Under the pieces are notes generated by a model that worked only from the letters and a program-made list of their open reading frames with translations, was not told where the DNA came from and ran no database searches. Below are positions 34,955 through 43,315 of a DNA stretch of 64,000 nt, piece by piece. Source of the DNA: Novosphingobium sp. ERN07 (lineage in GTDB: Bacteria > Pseudomonadota > Alphaproteobacteria > Sphingomonadales > Sphingomonadaceae); NCBI RefSeq assembly GCF_012641335.1, contig NZ_JABAID010000002.1, positions 372,001 through 436,000 of the forward strand. Direction: 5' to 3'. Numbering within the stretch: the stretch's first letter is position 1; every line of letters starts with the position of its first letter. The position numbers and the translations under genes were made by a program.

Positions 34955-37113
34955 GCGATACCATTGCCCTGTCCCGCCGCTCCTTCCTCGTCGCCTCGAT
35001 GGCAGGCGGGGCCGCGCTCACGCTCGATGCCTCGGTCGTTCTCGCCGCAGCCAGCGCAGCCGCGCCCGCAGACGTGCTCAACGCCTTCGTCCGCATCAAT
35101 GCCGACAACACTGTCACCATCGGCGCAAAGAACCCCGAAATCGGCCAGGGCATAAAGGTCATGCTGCCCATGCTGATTGCCGATGAAATGGACCTTGCAT
35201 GGGAACAGGTCCGCATTGAACAGACCGATGCGAATGAAAAACTCTATGGTGTGCAAACCGCGGGCGGCAGTACCGCCACCCCGCGCAATTGGATACCCAT
35301 GCGCCAGGTCGGGGCTGCGGCGCGCGAAATGCTCGTCCTTGCCGCCGCCAAAAAATGGGGCGTCCATCCCGCCACCCTGTCCACGGCCAAGGGTGCGGTC
35401 ATCCAGACAACATCGGGCAAAAGCGCGACTTACGCCTCACTGGCCAAAGATGCGGCCGCGCAAACTCCGCCGGATCTCGCCAAGGTTACGCTGAAAGAGC
35501 CTGATGGCTTCCAGATCATCGGCACGTCCAAACCGGGCGTCGATGTGCCGAAGATCGTCAAGGGCGATCCGCTGTTCGGCATAGACACCCGCGTGCCCGG
35601 CATGGTCCACGGCGCTGTCGTCAAATGCCCTGCCCACGGCGGCACGCTGGCCTCTTTCGACGATGCAGCCGTAAAGGCCATTCCCGGTGTTCTTGCCGTC
35701 GTCGCGGTCAACAGCGGCTTTGTGCCTGAAGGCAAGGCCGATACGCTCGTCATTGTTGCCGATAGCTGGTGGAAAGCCAGCAAGGCGCGGGAAAAACTGT
35801 CGGTGAAGTGGGACAATGCTGCCGTCACCGGCTTCACCACTGCCAAGTATGAAGTCGATGCCGCAAAGCTGGTCGCTGGCCCCGCGCAAACCAACGTCTT
35901 CAAGGCTGGCGATGCCGATGCTGCTCTGGCCAAGGCGGCAAAGGTCGTCACCGCCGATTACGAATACCCGTTCCTCGCCCACGCCACGCTGGAACCGCAG
36001 AACTGCACCGGCTTGTTCAAGGACGGCAAGCTTGAACTTTGGGCACCCAGTCAGGCCCCAGCGGGCGGTCGCGCCGAAACAGCCAAGTTGTGCGGTCTTG
36101 CCCCTGATGACCTGACGATCCACATGACCCGCATCGGCGGCGGCTTCGGTCGCCGTCTTATGAACGATTACATGGTTATCGCGGGGCAAGTGGCAAAGGC
36201 CATGCCGGGCAAACCGGTAAAAGTCCTGTTCGACCGCACCGACGATTTCCGCCACGATTTCTACCGCCCCGCAGGCTGGCACCGCCTTACCGCAGGGTTT
36301 GGCGCAGATGGCGCACTCACCGCGTTCAAAGACCATTTCGCCACATTTGGCACCGATGGAAAGCCGGTGCGCGCGGCGCAGATGAACCCGGCGGAATACC
36401 CTGCGCAAGTCGTGCCGAACGTCGATCTTGGCGTCAGCTACATGTCCACAAACCTCGCCACCGGCTGGCTGCGCGCGCCCTCGTCAAACGCGATGGCCTT
36501 CGTATTCCAGTCCTTCCTCGATGAAGTGGCCGAAGCCGCCGGGCTGGACCTGCCCGAATTCATGCGCCGCACGCTGGGTGATGCACGCGAACTTCCCGGT
36601 GAACGCGCCAAATTCCACACCGGTCGCGCGCGGGGCGTGATCGATGCCGTGTGCAAATCCGCTGGCTGGAACGGTCGCCAGAAAGGGCGCGGTTTCGGCT
36701 TTTATTTCTGCCACTTGGGCTATTTCGCAGAAGTGGTGGATATCGCGATCACCGATGGCGCGCTGAAAGTGGACAAGGTGTGGGTGGCAGGTGACATCGG
36801 CGCACACGTCATCAACCCGCTCAACGCGATGAATCAGGCCCACGGCTGTGTGATCGAAGGATTGGGTCAGGCGATGATCGGGCAAAAGATCGTGCAGGAG
36901 GCAGGCGCGATCACCGCAGAAAACTTTGGCGATTTCGGCCTGATGCGCATCGATGCCGCGCCGCGCGAAATTGCGGTGGAGTTCGTGAAAACCGATTTTC
37001 CGCCCACCGGCCTTGGCGAACCGGCCCTGCCCCCGGTCATTCCAGCGCTGGCCAATGCGATCTACACCCTCACCGGAAAACGCCATCGCCGTCTGCCGTT
37101 GGAGTTGGTATAG
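34951..37113 (+). CDS. iorB: Molybdopterin-binding subunit of a molybdenum hydroxylase
   Basis: A 720-residue catalytic subunit of the xanthine dehydrogenase superfamily. A twin-arginine leader ([17 protein letters not shown]) sends it to the periplasm. Seen: [26 protein letters not shown], and C-terminal [18 protein letters not shown], whose Glu matches the active-site base of the family. Two repeated halves are typical of IorB. Substrates in the family are N-heterocycles (isoquinoline, nicotinate) or aldehydes; the neighbouring amine dehydrogenase makes an aldehyde route attractive, while the nucleobase-permease-like sensor nearby favours a heterocycle. No FAD subunit gene is present. Confidence 0.92.
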   Translation: MSDTIALSRRSFLVASMAGGAALTLDASVVLAAASAAAPADVLNAFVRINADNTVTIGAKNPEIGQGIKVMLPMLIADEMDLAWEQVRIEQTDANEKLYGVQTAGGSTATPRNWIPMRQVGAAAREMLVLAAAKKWGVHPATLSTAKGAVIQTTSGKSATYASLAKDAAAQTPPDLAKVTLKEPDGFQIIGTSKPGVDVPKIVKGDPLFGIDTRVPGMVHGAVVKCPAHGGTLASFDDAAVKAIPGVLAVVAVNSGFVPEGKADTLVIVADSWWKASKAREKLSVKWDNAAVTGFTTAKYEVDAAKLVAGPAQTNVFKAGDADAALAKAAKVVTADYEYPFLAHATLEPQNCTGLFKDGKLELWAPSQAPAGGRAETAKLCGLAPDDLTIHMTRIGGGFGRRLMNDYMVIAGQVAKAMPGKPVKVLFDRTDDFRHDFYRPAGWHRLTAGFGADGALTAFKDHFATFGTDGKPVRAAQMNPAEYPAQVVPNVDLGVSYMSTNLATGWLRAPSSNAMAFVFQSFLDEVAEAAGLDLPEFMRRTLGDARELPGERAKFHTGRARGVIDAVCKSAGWNGRQKGRGFGFYFCHLGYFAEVVDIAITDGALKVDKVWVAGDIGAHVINPLNAMNQAHGCVIEGLGQAMIGQKIVQEAGAITAENFGDFGLMRIDAAPREIAVEFVKTDFPPTGLGEPALPPVIPALANAIYTLTGKRHRRLPLELV

Positions 37114-37123
37114 CGCGCAGCCT

Positions 37124-38101
37124 ATGATCGCTGCCACGCCACTCGATATCCTGCGCTTCCTCGCCGCCCATGCGGAAGAAGGCATTGAATGCGTTCTCGT
37201 GACGCTCGTCGGAATCGAAGGCGGCTCCTCCCGCGCGGTGGGGGCGCAGATGGCGATTGCTGCGGATGGGCGGCGGATTGGCTCTTTCTCTGGCGGCTGC
37301 GTCGAAGATGCCGTCGCCGCCGAAGCGCAGGAAACGCTGCGCGATGGCTGGGGGCACGTTGTGCGTTACGGCGTCGGGTCACCCTACATCGATATCCGCC
37401 TGCCGTGTGGCGGCGGCATCGATCTGTTGTTCACGCCGCGCCCTTCCCCCGAAGCAATTATCGCTGCACTTCAATTGCTTGACCGTCGTGAACCGGCCGC
37501 ACTACGTATCGATTGTGATGGCGCTGCACTGGCCGATCCGCTGGCACCGAAGGCATGGGACGGGCGCGACGTGACGCTGGCCTATCAGCCTCCTTTGCGC
37601 GTGATCGCACTCGGTCAGGGTGAGGATCTGACGGCTTTTGGCCTGCTTGCCAAAGCATTCGGCACGCAAGTGCTTGCTTTAACGCCCGATTCCGGCACGC
37701 AGCAAGTGCTTGCGCAAGCGGGGGTCGCCAGCTTGGCGCTCCCCACACGCAACGCATTGCCGCCGCTGCAAAGCGATGCGTGGACGGCCATCGTCTTCCT
37801 GTTTCATGGACGGGATTGGGAAGAATTCCTTCTGGCACAAGCGCTTGCCCTGCCGGCCTTTTATCACGGAGCTATCGGCAGCCGCCGCACGCATGCCGCC
37901 CGCCTCTCAAACCTGCGTGCGGGCGGCCTTGGCGAAGAGATGATCGACAGGGTGCGCGGACACATCGGCCTGATCCCCGCAACGCGCGATCCGGCAACGC
38001 TGGCTCTGTCGATCCTTGGCGAAATAGTTTCCGAATACAATGCTTTGGCCAACTGGACTTACTGGACCGGCGAACCTCTCAGCGCTGCCACGCTGCGATG
38101 A
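37124..38101 (+). CDS. XdhC/CoxI family maturation factor
   Basis: A 325-residue protein that inserts or sulphurates the molybdenum cofactor of hydroxylases. N-terminal XdhC_CoxI domain has LVTLVGIEGGSSRAVGAQMAI and SGGCVEDAVAAEA; the C-terminal Rossmann-like domain contains PAFYHGAIGSRRTHAARL. It starts ten bases after the large subunit and overlaps the next gene (ATGA), so it belongs to the molybdenum hydroxylase operon and presumably matures that enzyme. Confidence 0.92.
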   Translation: MIAATPLDILRFLAAHAEEGIECVLVTLVGIEGGSSRAVGAQMAIAADGRRIGSFSGGCVEDAVAAEAQETLRDGWGHVVRYGVGSPYIDIRLPCGGGIDLLFTPRPSPEAIIAALQLLDRREPAALRIDCDGAALADPLAPKAWDGRDVTLAYQPPLRVIALGQGEDLTAFGLLAKAFGTQVLALTPDSGTQQVLAQAGVASLALPTRNALPPLQSDAWTAIVFLFHGRDWEEFLLAQALALPAFYHGAIGSRRTHAARLSNLRAGGLGEEMIDRVRGHIGLIPATRDPATLALSILGEIVSEYNALANWTYWTGEPLSAATLR

Positions 38102-38658
38102 CCGCCCGCCGCATCGCCGTTATCCTGCTCGCTGCTGGGCGCGCCACGCGCTTTGGCGGCGGCAAGCTTGGCACCGCGCTGGCCGGAAAACCTCTTGCCC
38201 GCCACGCCGCAGACAATCTCAGCGACTTGCCGTTCAGCCGAAAAATTGCGCTTTGCTCAATCCAAACCCCTCACCTTCCAGGCTTTTCCCGCATACTGCT
38301 GGATCCCTCCAAAGCGCCGCTATCGCAATCCATCGCAACCGGCATCGCCGCACTGACCGACGAAGATGCCGCGCTGTTCGCCCTTGCCGACATGCCGCTC
38401 GTCCCCACACAGCACTTCGCGGTGCTGATCGCACGGTTTGATGGAGACAGGATCGCCACGCGGGTCGATGGGCGCAACATGGTTCCGGCCATCTTCGGCA
38501 GGCAGCATTTTCCAGCGCTCAAAAAGCTTGTTGGAGACAAGGGCGCGGGCGCTCTGCTGCACGATGCACGCTCGGTAGAACTCAGCGCAGAACATGCGCT
38601 CGATGTCGACACTTTGGCCGACCTGCAAAGCGCGCTGGAACACCTTCAAGGCGGTTAG
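38098..38658 (+). CDS. MobA-like nucleotidyltransferase
   Basis: A 186-residue NTP-transferase: GRATRFGGGKLGTALAGKPL is the nucleotide-binding loop and ALADMPLVP the metal-binding part. It resembles MocA, which attaches CMP to molybdopterin for hydroxylases of the xanthine oxidase family. As the last gene of the operon it likely makes the dinucleotide cofactor for the large subunit. The assignment CTP versus GTP is by context only. Confidence 0.88.
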   Translation: MTARRIAVILLAAGRATRFGGGKLGTALAGKPLARHAADNLSDLPFSRKIALCSIQTPHLPGFSRILLDPSKAPLSQSIATGIAALTDEDAALFALADMPLVPTQHFAVLIARFDGDRIATRVDGRNMVPAIFGRQHFPALKKLVGDKGAGALLHDARSVELSAEHALDVDTLADLQSALEHLQGG

Positions 38659-38686
38659 GTGCGCTCTAGGTGCATCTAGGTGCACT

Positions 38687-39619
38687 TCAGGTTATCGTCC
38701 TCACGGCAAAGGCAGCGGCGGCGGCGCGCGTTTCAACGCCAAGCTTTTCAAATACTTGCTCAAGGTGTTTGTTCACCGTGCGCGGGCTGATCCCCAAAAT
38801 CTCGCCAATCACGCCATTCGGCTTGCCATAACTGATCCACAACAGCACTTCGGCTTCACGCAAGGTCAGGCCATAGCGTTCGCGCAGCAGCTCCACCTCT
38901 GCCCCTTCGCGGATCACGTTGAGCCGCACCAGCATCTCCTCTCCCCGCATCGGTCCCACCAGCACGAGTTCGATGGTCTGTCCGCCAACGTCGAAGCGCA
39001 GCGACGTTCCGGGGTGTTCGCCCGGCATCAGCAGGCGGGCAAGCGGTGCCTGAAACGCAGTGGGAAGCACATCGGCGCTACCCAGTGAATCCAGCAATCG
39101 TTCCACCTGCGGCGTAGCCCAGAGCAGATCGCCACCGGGCGTCACCGCAAAAAGATGCCGCCCGGTGGCATCCAGCGCGCTGCGCCCACCTTTGGAAACC
39201 CGCGCCGCCGCCAGATGCACACGCATCCGGGCCAGCAGTTCCTCAATCGCGATGGGTTTACGAACATAATCGACCCCGCCTGCCTCAAGCGCGCGGACGG
39301 CGTGTTCGGTTTCAGTCAGCCCGGTCATGAAAATCACTGGAATATCGGCAAGGCGCGGCTGCTTCTTGATGGCGCGCGTGGTGTCGAACCCATCAAGCCG
39401 GGGCATGATCGCATCGATCAGAATCAGGTCGGGCGCGACATGTTCGAGTAATTCCAGCGCGTCCTGACCATTGGTGGCAATCAGCACGGTCATCCCTGCG
39501 CGCTCAATGGTATCGATCAGGAAGTGCAGCGATTCCGGGTTGTCATCGACCACGAGAACGGTGTCCCGCCCGACGGCGGCGATGGTCCCGCCTTCTGCGA
39601 TGGCCGCGCTAACCGACAT
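38687..39619 (-). CDS. Response regulator, REC-LuxR type
   Basis: A 310-residue two-component response regulator. The REC domain (about residues 18-135) has acidic pocket VVDDN, phosphoacceptor D69 in LILIDAIMPRLDG, and YVRKPIA with the conserved Lys. A middle segment of about 100 residues of PAS-like sequence follows (GDLLWATPQVERLL), then a LuxR helix-turn-helix (about 255-305; EVLLWISYGKPNGVIG, SPRTVNKHLEQVFEKLGV). Its start lies within the end of the kinase gene (11-base overlap), so the two are coupled and form a cognate pair. Targets unknown; nearby iorAB and the TonB receptor are candidates. Confidence 0.9.
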   Translation of the reverse strand: MSVSAAIAEGGTIAAVGRDTVLVVDDNPESLHFLIDTIERAGMTVLIATNGQDALELLEHVAPDLILIDAIMPRLDGFDTTRAIKKQPRLADIPVIFMTGLTETEHAVRALEAGGVDYVRKPIAIEELLARMRVHLAAARVSKGGRSALDATGRHLFAVTPGGDLLWATPQVERLLDSLGSADVLPTAFQAPLARLLMPGEHPGTSLRFDVGGQTIELVLVGPMRGEEMLVRLNVIREGAEVELLRERYGLTLREAEVLLWISYGKPNGVIGEILGISPRTVNKHLEQVFEKLGVETRAAAAAFAVRTIT

Positions 39620-42600
39620 CGACGACGCCGCGTTTGAGGGATTCTCGAAGGCTTTTGAAATCGAAGCATTCAAGACAGGTGCGAAGGTGGGCGACGAAGC
39701 GGGCTGCATCGGGAACGGATTCCTCCAGTTCTGACAGACGGTTCTGGATCGCACGGACATTGCCGATCCGCGCAAGGCTTTCGAGTTCGGACACGAAGGG
39801 CAGCGCAGCGGCAGGCAGATGAAGCTGGATTGTCGAACGCGGCTGCGCCTCTCGCAGGGGTGAGCCATCGGCCACGGTCCATGTCAGATCCAGTTGCCAC
39901 GCCAGCGCATCCAGCAGGTTGTCGAGCTGGATCGGCTTGGTCAGGAACATGTCGTGTGCGTCGTGCCCGTCCCCTCCGCGCCGGAACTGATGCGCATCGG
40001 CGGAAACCATCACGATGCGCAGACCATCGCCATGCGCAGCACGCAGCGCGGCGGCGGTTTCCCAGCCATTCTTTCCAGGCATCGAGATATCGAGCAGTGC
40101 GATATCCGGCCTTGCCGCAGCGGCGAGGACTACAGCCGTTTCACCATCGCGCGCGCCGGTGACATTGAACCCTAGAGGGCGGAGCAGATTCTCGATCACA
40201 GCGGCCTGCGCGGCATCGTCATCAGCGATCAACACGCTGCGGCGCGGGCCTTCATAACCAGTGATCACATCGGCGCGATGGCTTTGCACGGGTTGCGTCA
40301 CCGGTCGCGCCAGCATCAGCCGCAGAGCAAAGCGGGTGCCCTCGCCCGGCGTGCTTTCCACGTTCAGTTCACCGCCCATCACATGCACCAGCGTTGATGT
40401 GATGGCGAGGCCAAGGCCGATGCCGGGCTGCCCCGCTGCCGATTTGCTGCTGCCACGTTCGAACGCCACAAAGATGCGGTCCATATCTTCGGGCGCGATG
40501 CCGATGCCGGTGTCGATGACCTCGAATGTCGCGATCTCTCCGCGCCAGCCAATGCGAAATGTGACCGAGCCTGAAGGCGTGAACTTGATGGCGTTGGACA
40601 GCAGGTTGATCAGCACCTGCCGCAAGCGCTTCTGATCGCCCCGCACGAATTCAGGCAATTGCCGGGGCACTTCCAGCGTAAACTTGATCCCCTTTGCCCC
40701 GGCCTGCGGACGAAACATATTGGCGATCTGTTCGACGAAAGCAGGCAGGCGAATGGTATCGCGCGAAAGGCGCAGCACACCCGCCTCGACCTGAGCGATA
40801 TCCAGCAACCCATCGACAAGGTTCGAGAGATGTTCGCTCGATCGGCAGATGACCTTGCCCGCCTCTTCCGGCTTCAGATCGCTGCCGCGTTCGAGCAACT
40901 GGGCGTAGCCGTAGATCGAATTGAGCGGTGAGCGGATTTCGTGACTGACCGAGACGAGATAGCGGCTCTTGGCGGCGTTCGCGGCCTCCGCCACTTCGCG
41001 CGCCTTTTGCAGGGCGGCGTCGGTTTCTTCGTGCGCGGCAACTTCCTGCTGGAGTTCAGCCAGATGACGGCGGGTTTCATCCTGCGCGGCGCGGCGGCTC
41101 TGGTGGGCCAACACGATGATCCAGCTACCAAGGCCGGACATGAAGAAGAACACGATGAACACCGCCAGCAGGATCGCCCAGACATGCGATGACAACGCGG
41201 GATGGTTGCGTGAATATTCCCGCCCGATCACCCCGATGACCAGCGCATTGGCCAGCGTGAATGCGCCGATCACCCCGATGAAGTGCCCGGTTGTGGTATG
41301 AACATAGCGGGCAAGCCGCCGGGGCAGCAGCCGTTCGGCCAGATTGGTAAACTGCTGCGTGGCGCGGCTGCCCTGCTTGCACAGATCATGGCAGCGCGTT
41401 TCCAGCGTGCAGCACATCGAACAGATCGGCCCTGAATAAAGCGGGCAGTGCGCGGTATCTGCGGTCTGGTAAGAACATTCGCAGACGGCGCAGGTCTTCT
41501 CCGGCTCGCTGTCCCCTTCACGCTGCCGGGCGATGTAGAAGCGCCCCTTGGTGAGCACCGCAATTGCGGGGGCCGCACCAAAGGCCACGCCAAGGCCGAT
41601 CAGCGGTGCGAATGCCTGCGCCGCCTCGCCAAACAGGTGCAACTGGCACAGCCCCGATGCGGTGATCGACAGCAGCATCGCACCAACGCCGACCGGGTTC
41701 ACGTCATAAAGGTAGGCGCGCTGAAATTCGACATGGGGTGGACTGAGGCCCAGCGGGCGCGATATCAGCAAGTCTGCTGCCAACGCACCGATCCAGCCTG
41801 CGGCAAGGCTGGCATAAAATAGCAGAACAGCCTCAAGCGAGCGGGTGAAACCGAAGAGCAGCAGGATCGTGGCGATGCCGACATTGAACAGCAGCCAGAC
41901 CACGCGCCCCGAATGGCTTTGCGTCAGCCGCGAAAAGAAGTTCGACCAAGCGACGGACCCGGCATAGGCATTGGTCACATTCGCTTTCATCTGGCAGACC
42001 ACGATCAGCAGCGCGGTGGCGATCAGCGCCGCACGCGGCCCGCCCAGCACCGGTTCGAAGGCATGGCGGAACATGCCGGTGGGTGATTCCGAAAGTGCAG
42101 GCGATACGCCAGACGACACCGCCCATACCGCAAGCACCGATCCCAGCAACATCTTGGCAGCGCCGATCAGCGTCCACCCCGGCCCGCCCAGCAAAACCAC
42201 CGTCCACCAGCGCCGCGCGCCGATCACCTCGCGCCGGGGTAGGAAACGCAGATATTCGGCCTGCTCCCCGATCTGCGGCAAAAGGCAAAGCATCAACGAC
42301 AGCGCCAGGCCGAATGCTATCAGCGGCGGGCGCGCCGCATAGATGCCGGTAAACTGGCTCCATGCTTCCAGAACCTCGCCGCCCTGCGCCAGCAAATAGG
42401 CCACGGGCAGCAATTGCAGCACGATCCACAGCGGCTGTGTCCACACCTGAAAGCGGGAAATCGCGCCCATCCCGTATTGCGCCAACGGCAAAACCACCAG
42501 CGCGCACAGGATATAGCCATATTGCACCGGCAAACCGGTCAAAGCACGCAGGGCCACCGCCATGATGCTCGCTTCGGCAGCGAAAAGCAGGAAGGTGAAA

Positions 42601-43070
42601 GCCGCGTAGATTAGCGATGTGATGGTGGAACCAAGATAGCCGAACCCTGCCCCGCGTGTGAGCAGATCGATATCGACACCACGCCGCGCTGCGTGGACGG
42701 CGATGGGCAGGCCTGTGACGAACATCAGCAGGCACGCAGTGAGGATCGCAGCGACGCTGATCGAAACGCCGTGCAGCAGCGTGATCGACGCGCCGATGGC
42801 CTCGCACGCAAGGAAAGCCGTGCTGCCCAATGCGGTGTGCAGCACCACGCCAGGCGACCATTGTCGCGCCGCATCGGGGGTAAACCGCAGCGCCGGATCG
42901 CTGCATGTCTGCCCGGCAACCCTCTGGTTGTAAGAGCGCCGTTCGGGAACGACAGTTGCAGATCGCGCCACGATCAGCCGCGCCTGCACAAGAGGTGCGA
43001 AACGCTTTTCGCGGTGGCGCCGTATCGGTTCATGCCGCCGATAGTGCAGCCCACCGCCGCCCGCGGGCAT
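39609..43070 (-). CDS. Hybrid sensor kinase with NCS1 permease-like sensor domain
   Basis: A 1153-residue inner-membrane kinase. Residues about 70-510 form some 11-12 helices resembling the purine-cytosine permease (NCS1) fold, with ACEAIGASITLLHG, DLLTRGAGFGYLGS and NAYAGSVAWSN. Then comes a cysteine-rich cytoplasmic segment (C527, C530, C532, C542, C550, C553, C554, C560, C564), two more helices (about 595-655), a coiled coil, HisKA with H710 (SHEIRSPLNS), HATPase with N826 and DTGIGI 853-858, and a REC domain with D994. A 100-residue tail ends the protein. The first ~60 residues after ATG 43070 are Arg/Pro-rich and may not be translated; a later start is possible. Transporter-fused sensors exist (CbrA with an SLC5-like domain). 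The ligand is unknown. Confidence 0.88.
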   Translation of the reverse strand: MPAGGGGLHYRRHEPIRRHREKRFAPLVQARLIVARSATVVPERRSYNQRVAGQTCSDPALRFTPDAARQWSPGVVLHTALGSTAFLACEAIGASITLLHGVSISVAAILTACLLMFVTGLPIAVHAARRGVDIDLLTRGAGFGYLGSTITSLIYAAFTFLLFAAEASIMAVALRALTGLPVQYGYILCALVVLPLAQYGMGAISRFQVWTQPLWIVLQLLPVAYLLAQGGEVLEAWSQFTGIYAARPPLIAFGLALSLMLCLLPQIGEQAEYLRFLPRREVIGARRWWTVVLLGGPGWTLIGAAKMLLGSVLAVWAVSSGVSPALSESPTGMFRHAFEPVLGGPRAALIATALLIVVCQMKANVTNAYAGSVAWSNFFSRLTQSHSGRVVWLLFNVGIATILLLFGFTRSLEAVLLFYASLAAGWIGALAADLLISRPLGLSPPHVEFQRAYLYDVNPVGVGAMLLSITASGLCQLHLFGEAAQAFAPLIGLGVAFGAAPAIAVLTKGRFYIARQREGDSEPEKTCAVCECSYQTADTAHCPLYSGPICSMCCTLETRCHDLCKQGSRATQQFTNLAERLLPRRLARYVHTTTGHFIGVIGAFTLANALVIGVIGREYSRNHPALSSHVWAILLAVFIVFFFMSGLGSWIIVLAHQSRRAAQDETRRHLAELQQEVAAHEETDAALQKAREVAEAANAAKSRYLVSVSHEIRSPLNSIYGYAQLLERGSDLKPEEAGKVICRSSEHLSNLVDGLLDIAQVEAGVLRLSRDTIRLPAFVEQIANMFRPQAGAKGIKFTLEVPRQLPEFVRGDQKRLRQVLINLLSNAIKFTPSGSVTFRIGWRGEIATFEVIDTGIGIAPEDMDRIFVAFERGSSKSAAGQPGIGLGLAITSTLVHVMGGELNVESTPGEGTRFALRLMLARPVTQPVQSHRADVITGYEGPRRSVLIADDDAAQAAVIENLLRPLGFNVTGARDGETAVVLAAAARPDIALLDISMPGKNGWETAAALRAAHGDGLRIVMVSADAHQFRRGGDGHDAHDMFLTKPIQLDNLLDALAWQLDLTWTVADGSPLREAQPRSTIQLHLPAAALPFVSELESLARIGNVRAIQNRLSELEESVPDAARFVAHLRTCLECFDFKSLRESLKRGVVDVG

Positions 43071-43315
43071 GGGCCGATTTACGTATGCCGGATCGGGCGA
43101 TCACGGGCGGTTTCGCTGGAAACTACGTCAAATGGCGAATGTGCCGCTTTTTGCAACCGCGTAGCTTTGACCCCGTTCTGGATGAAACGCCGGACCCGAT
43201 CTGGGGAGAAGCCAATCGGGGATTACCGGCCGGGTCGAAACGGCTCCAGCACACAAGAGAGCCGTAGGCGGGGATGACTGAAACCATGAAAAGAAACAAC
43301 AACATGAGGGTTTCA

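Noticed and set aside
38655..38684. Short tandem repeat (copies of TAGGTGC with 10-11 base period) between mobA-like and regulator genes
   Set aside because: Only three imperfect copies within 30 bases; too little to call a regulatory or mobile repeat.
39609..43070. A free-standing nucleobase transporter gene followed by a separate kinase gene
   Set aside because: The frame is uninterrupted across the junction and passes through a cysteine-rich segment and extra helices, so a single fused protein is the better reading.
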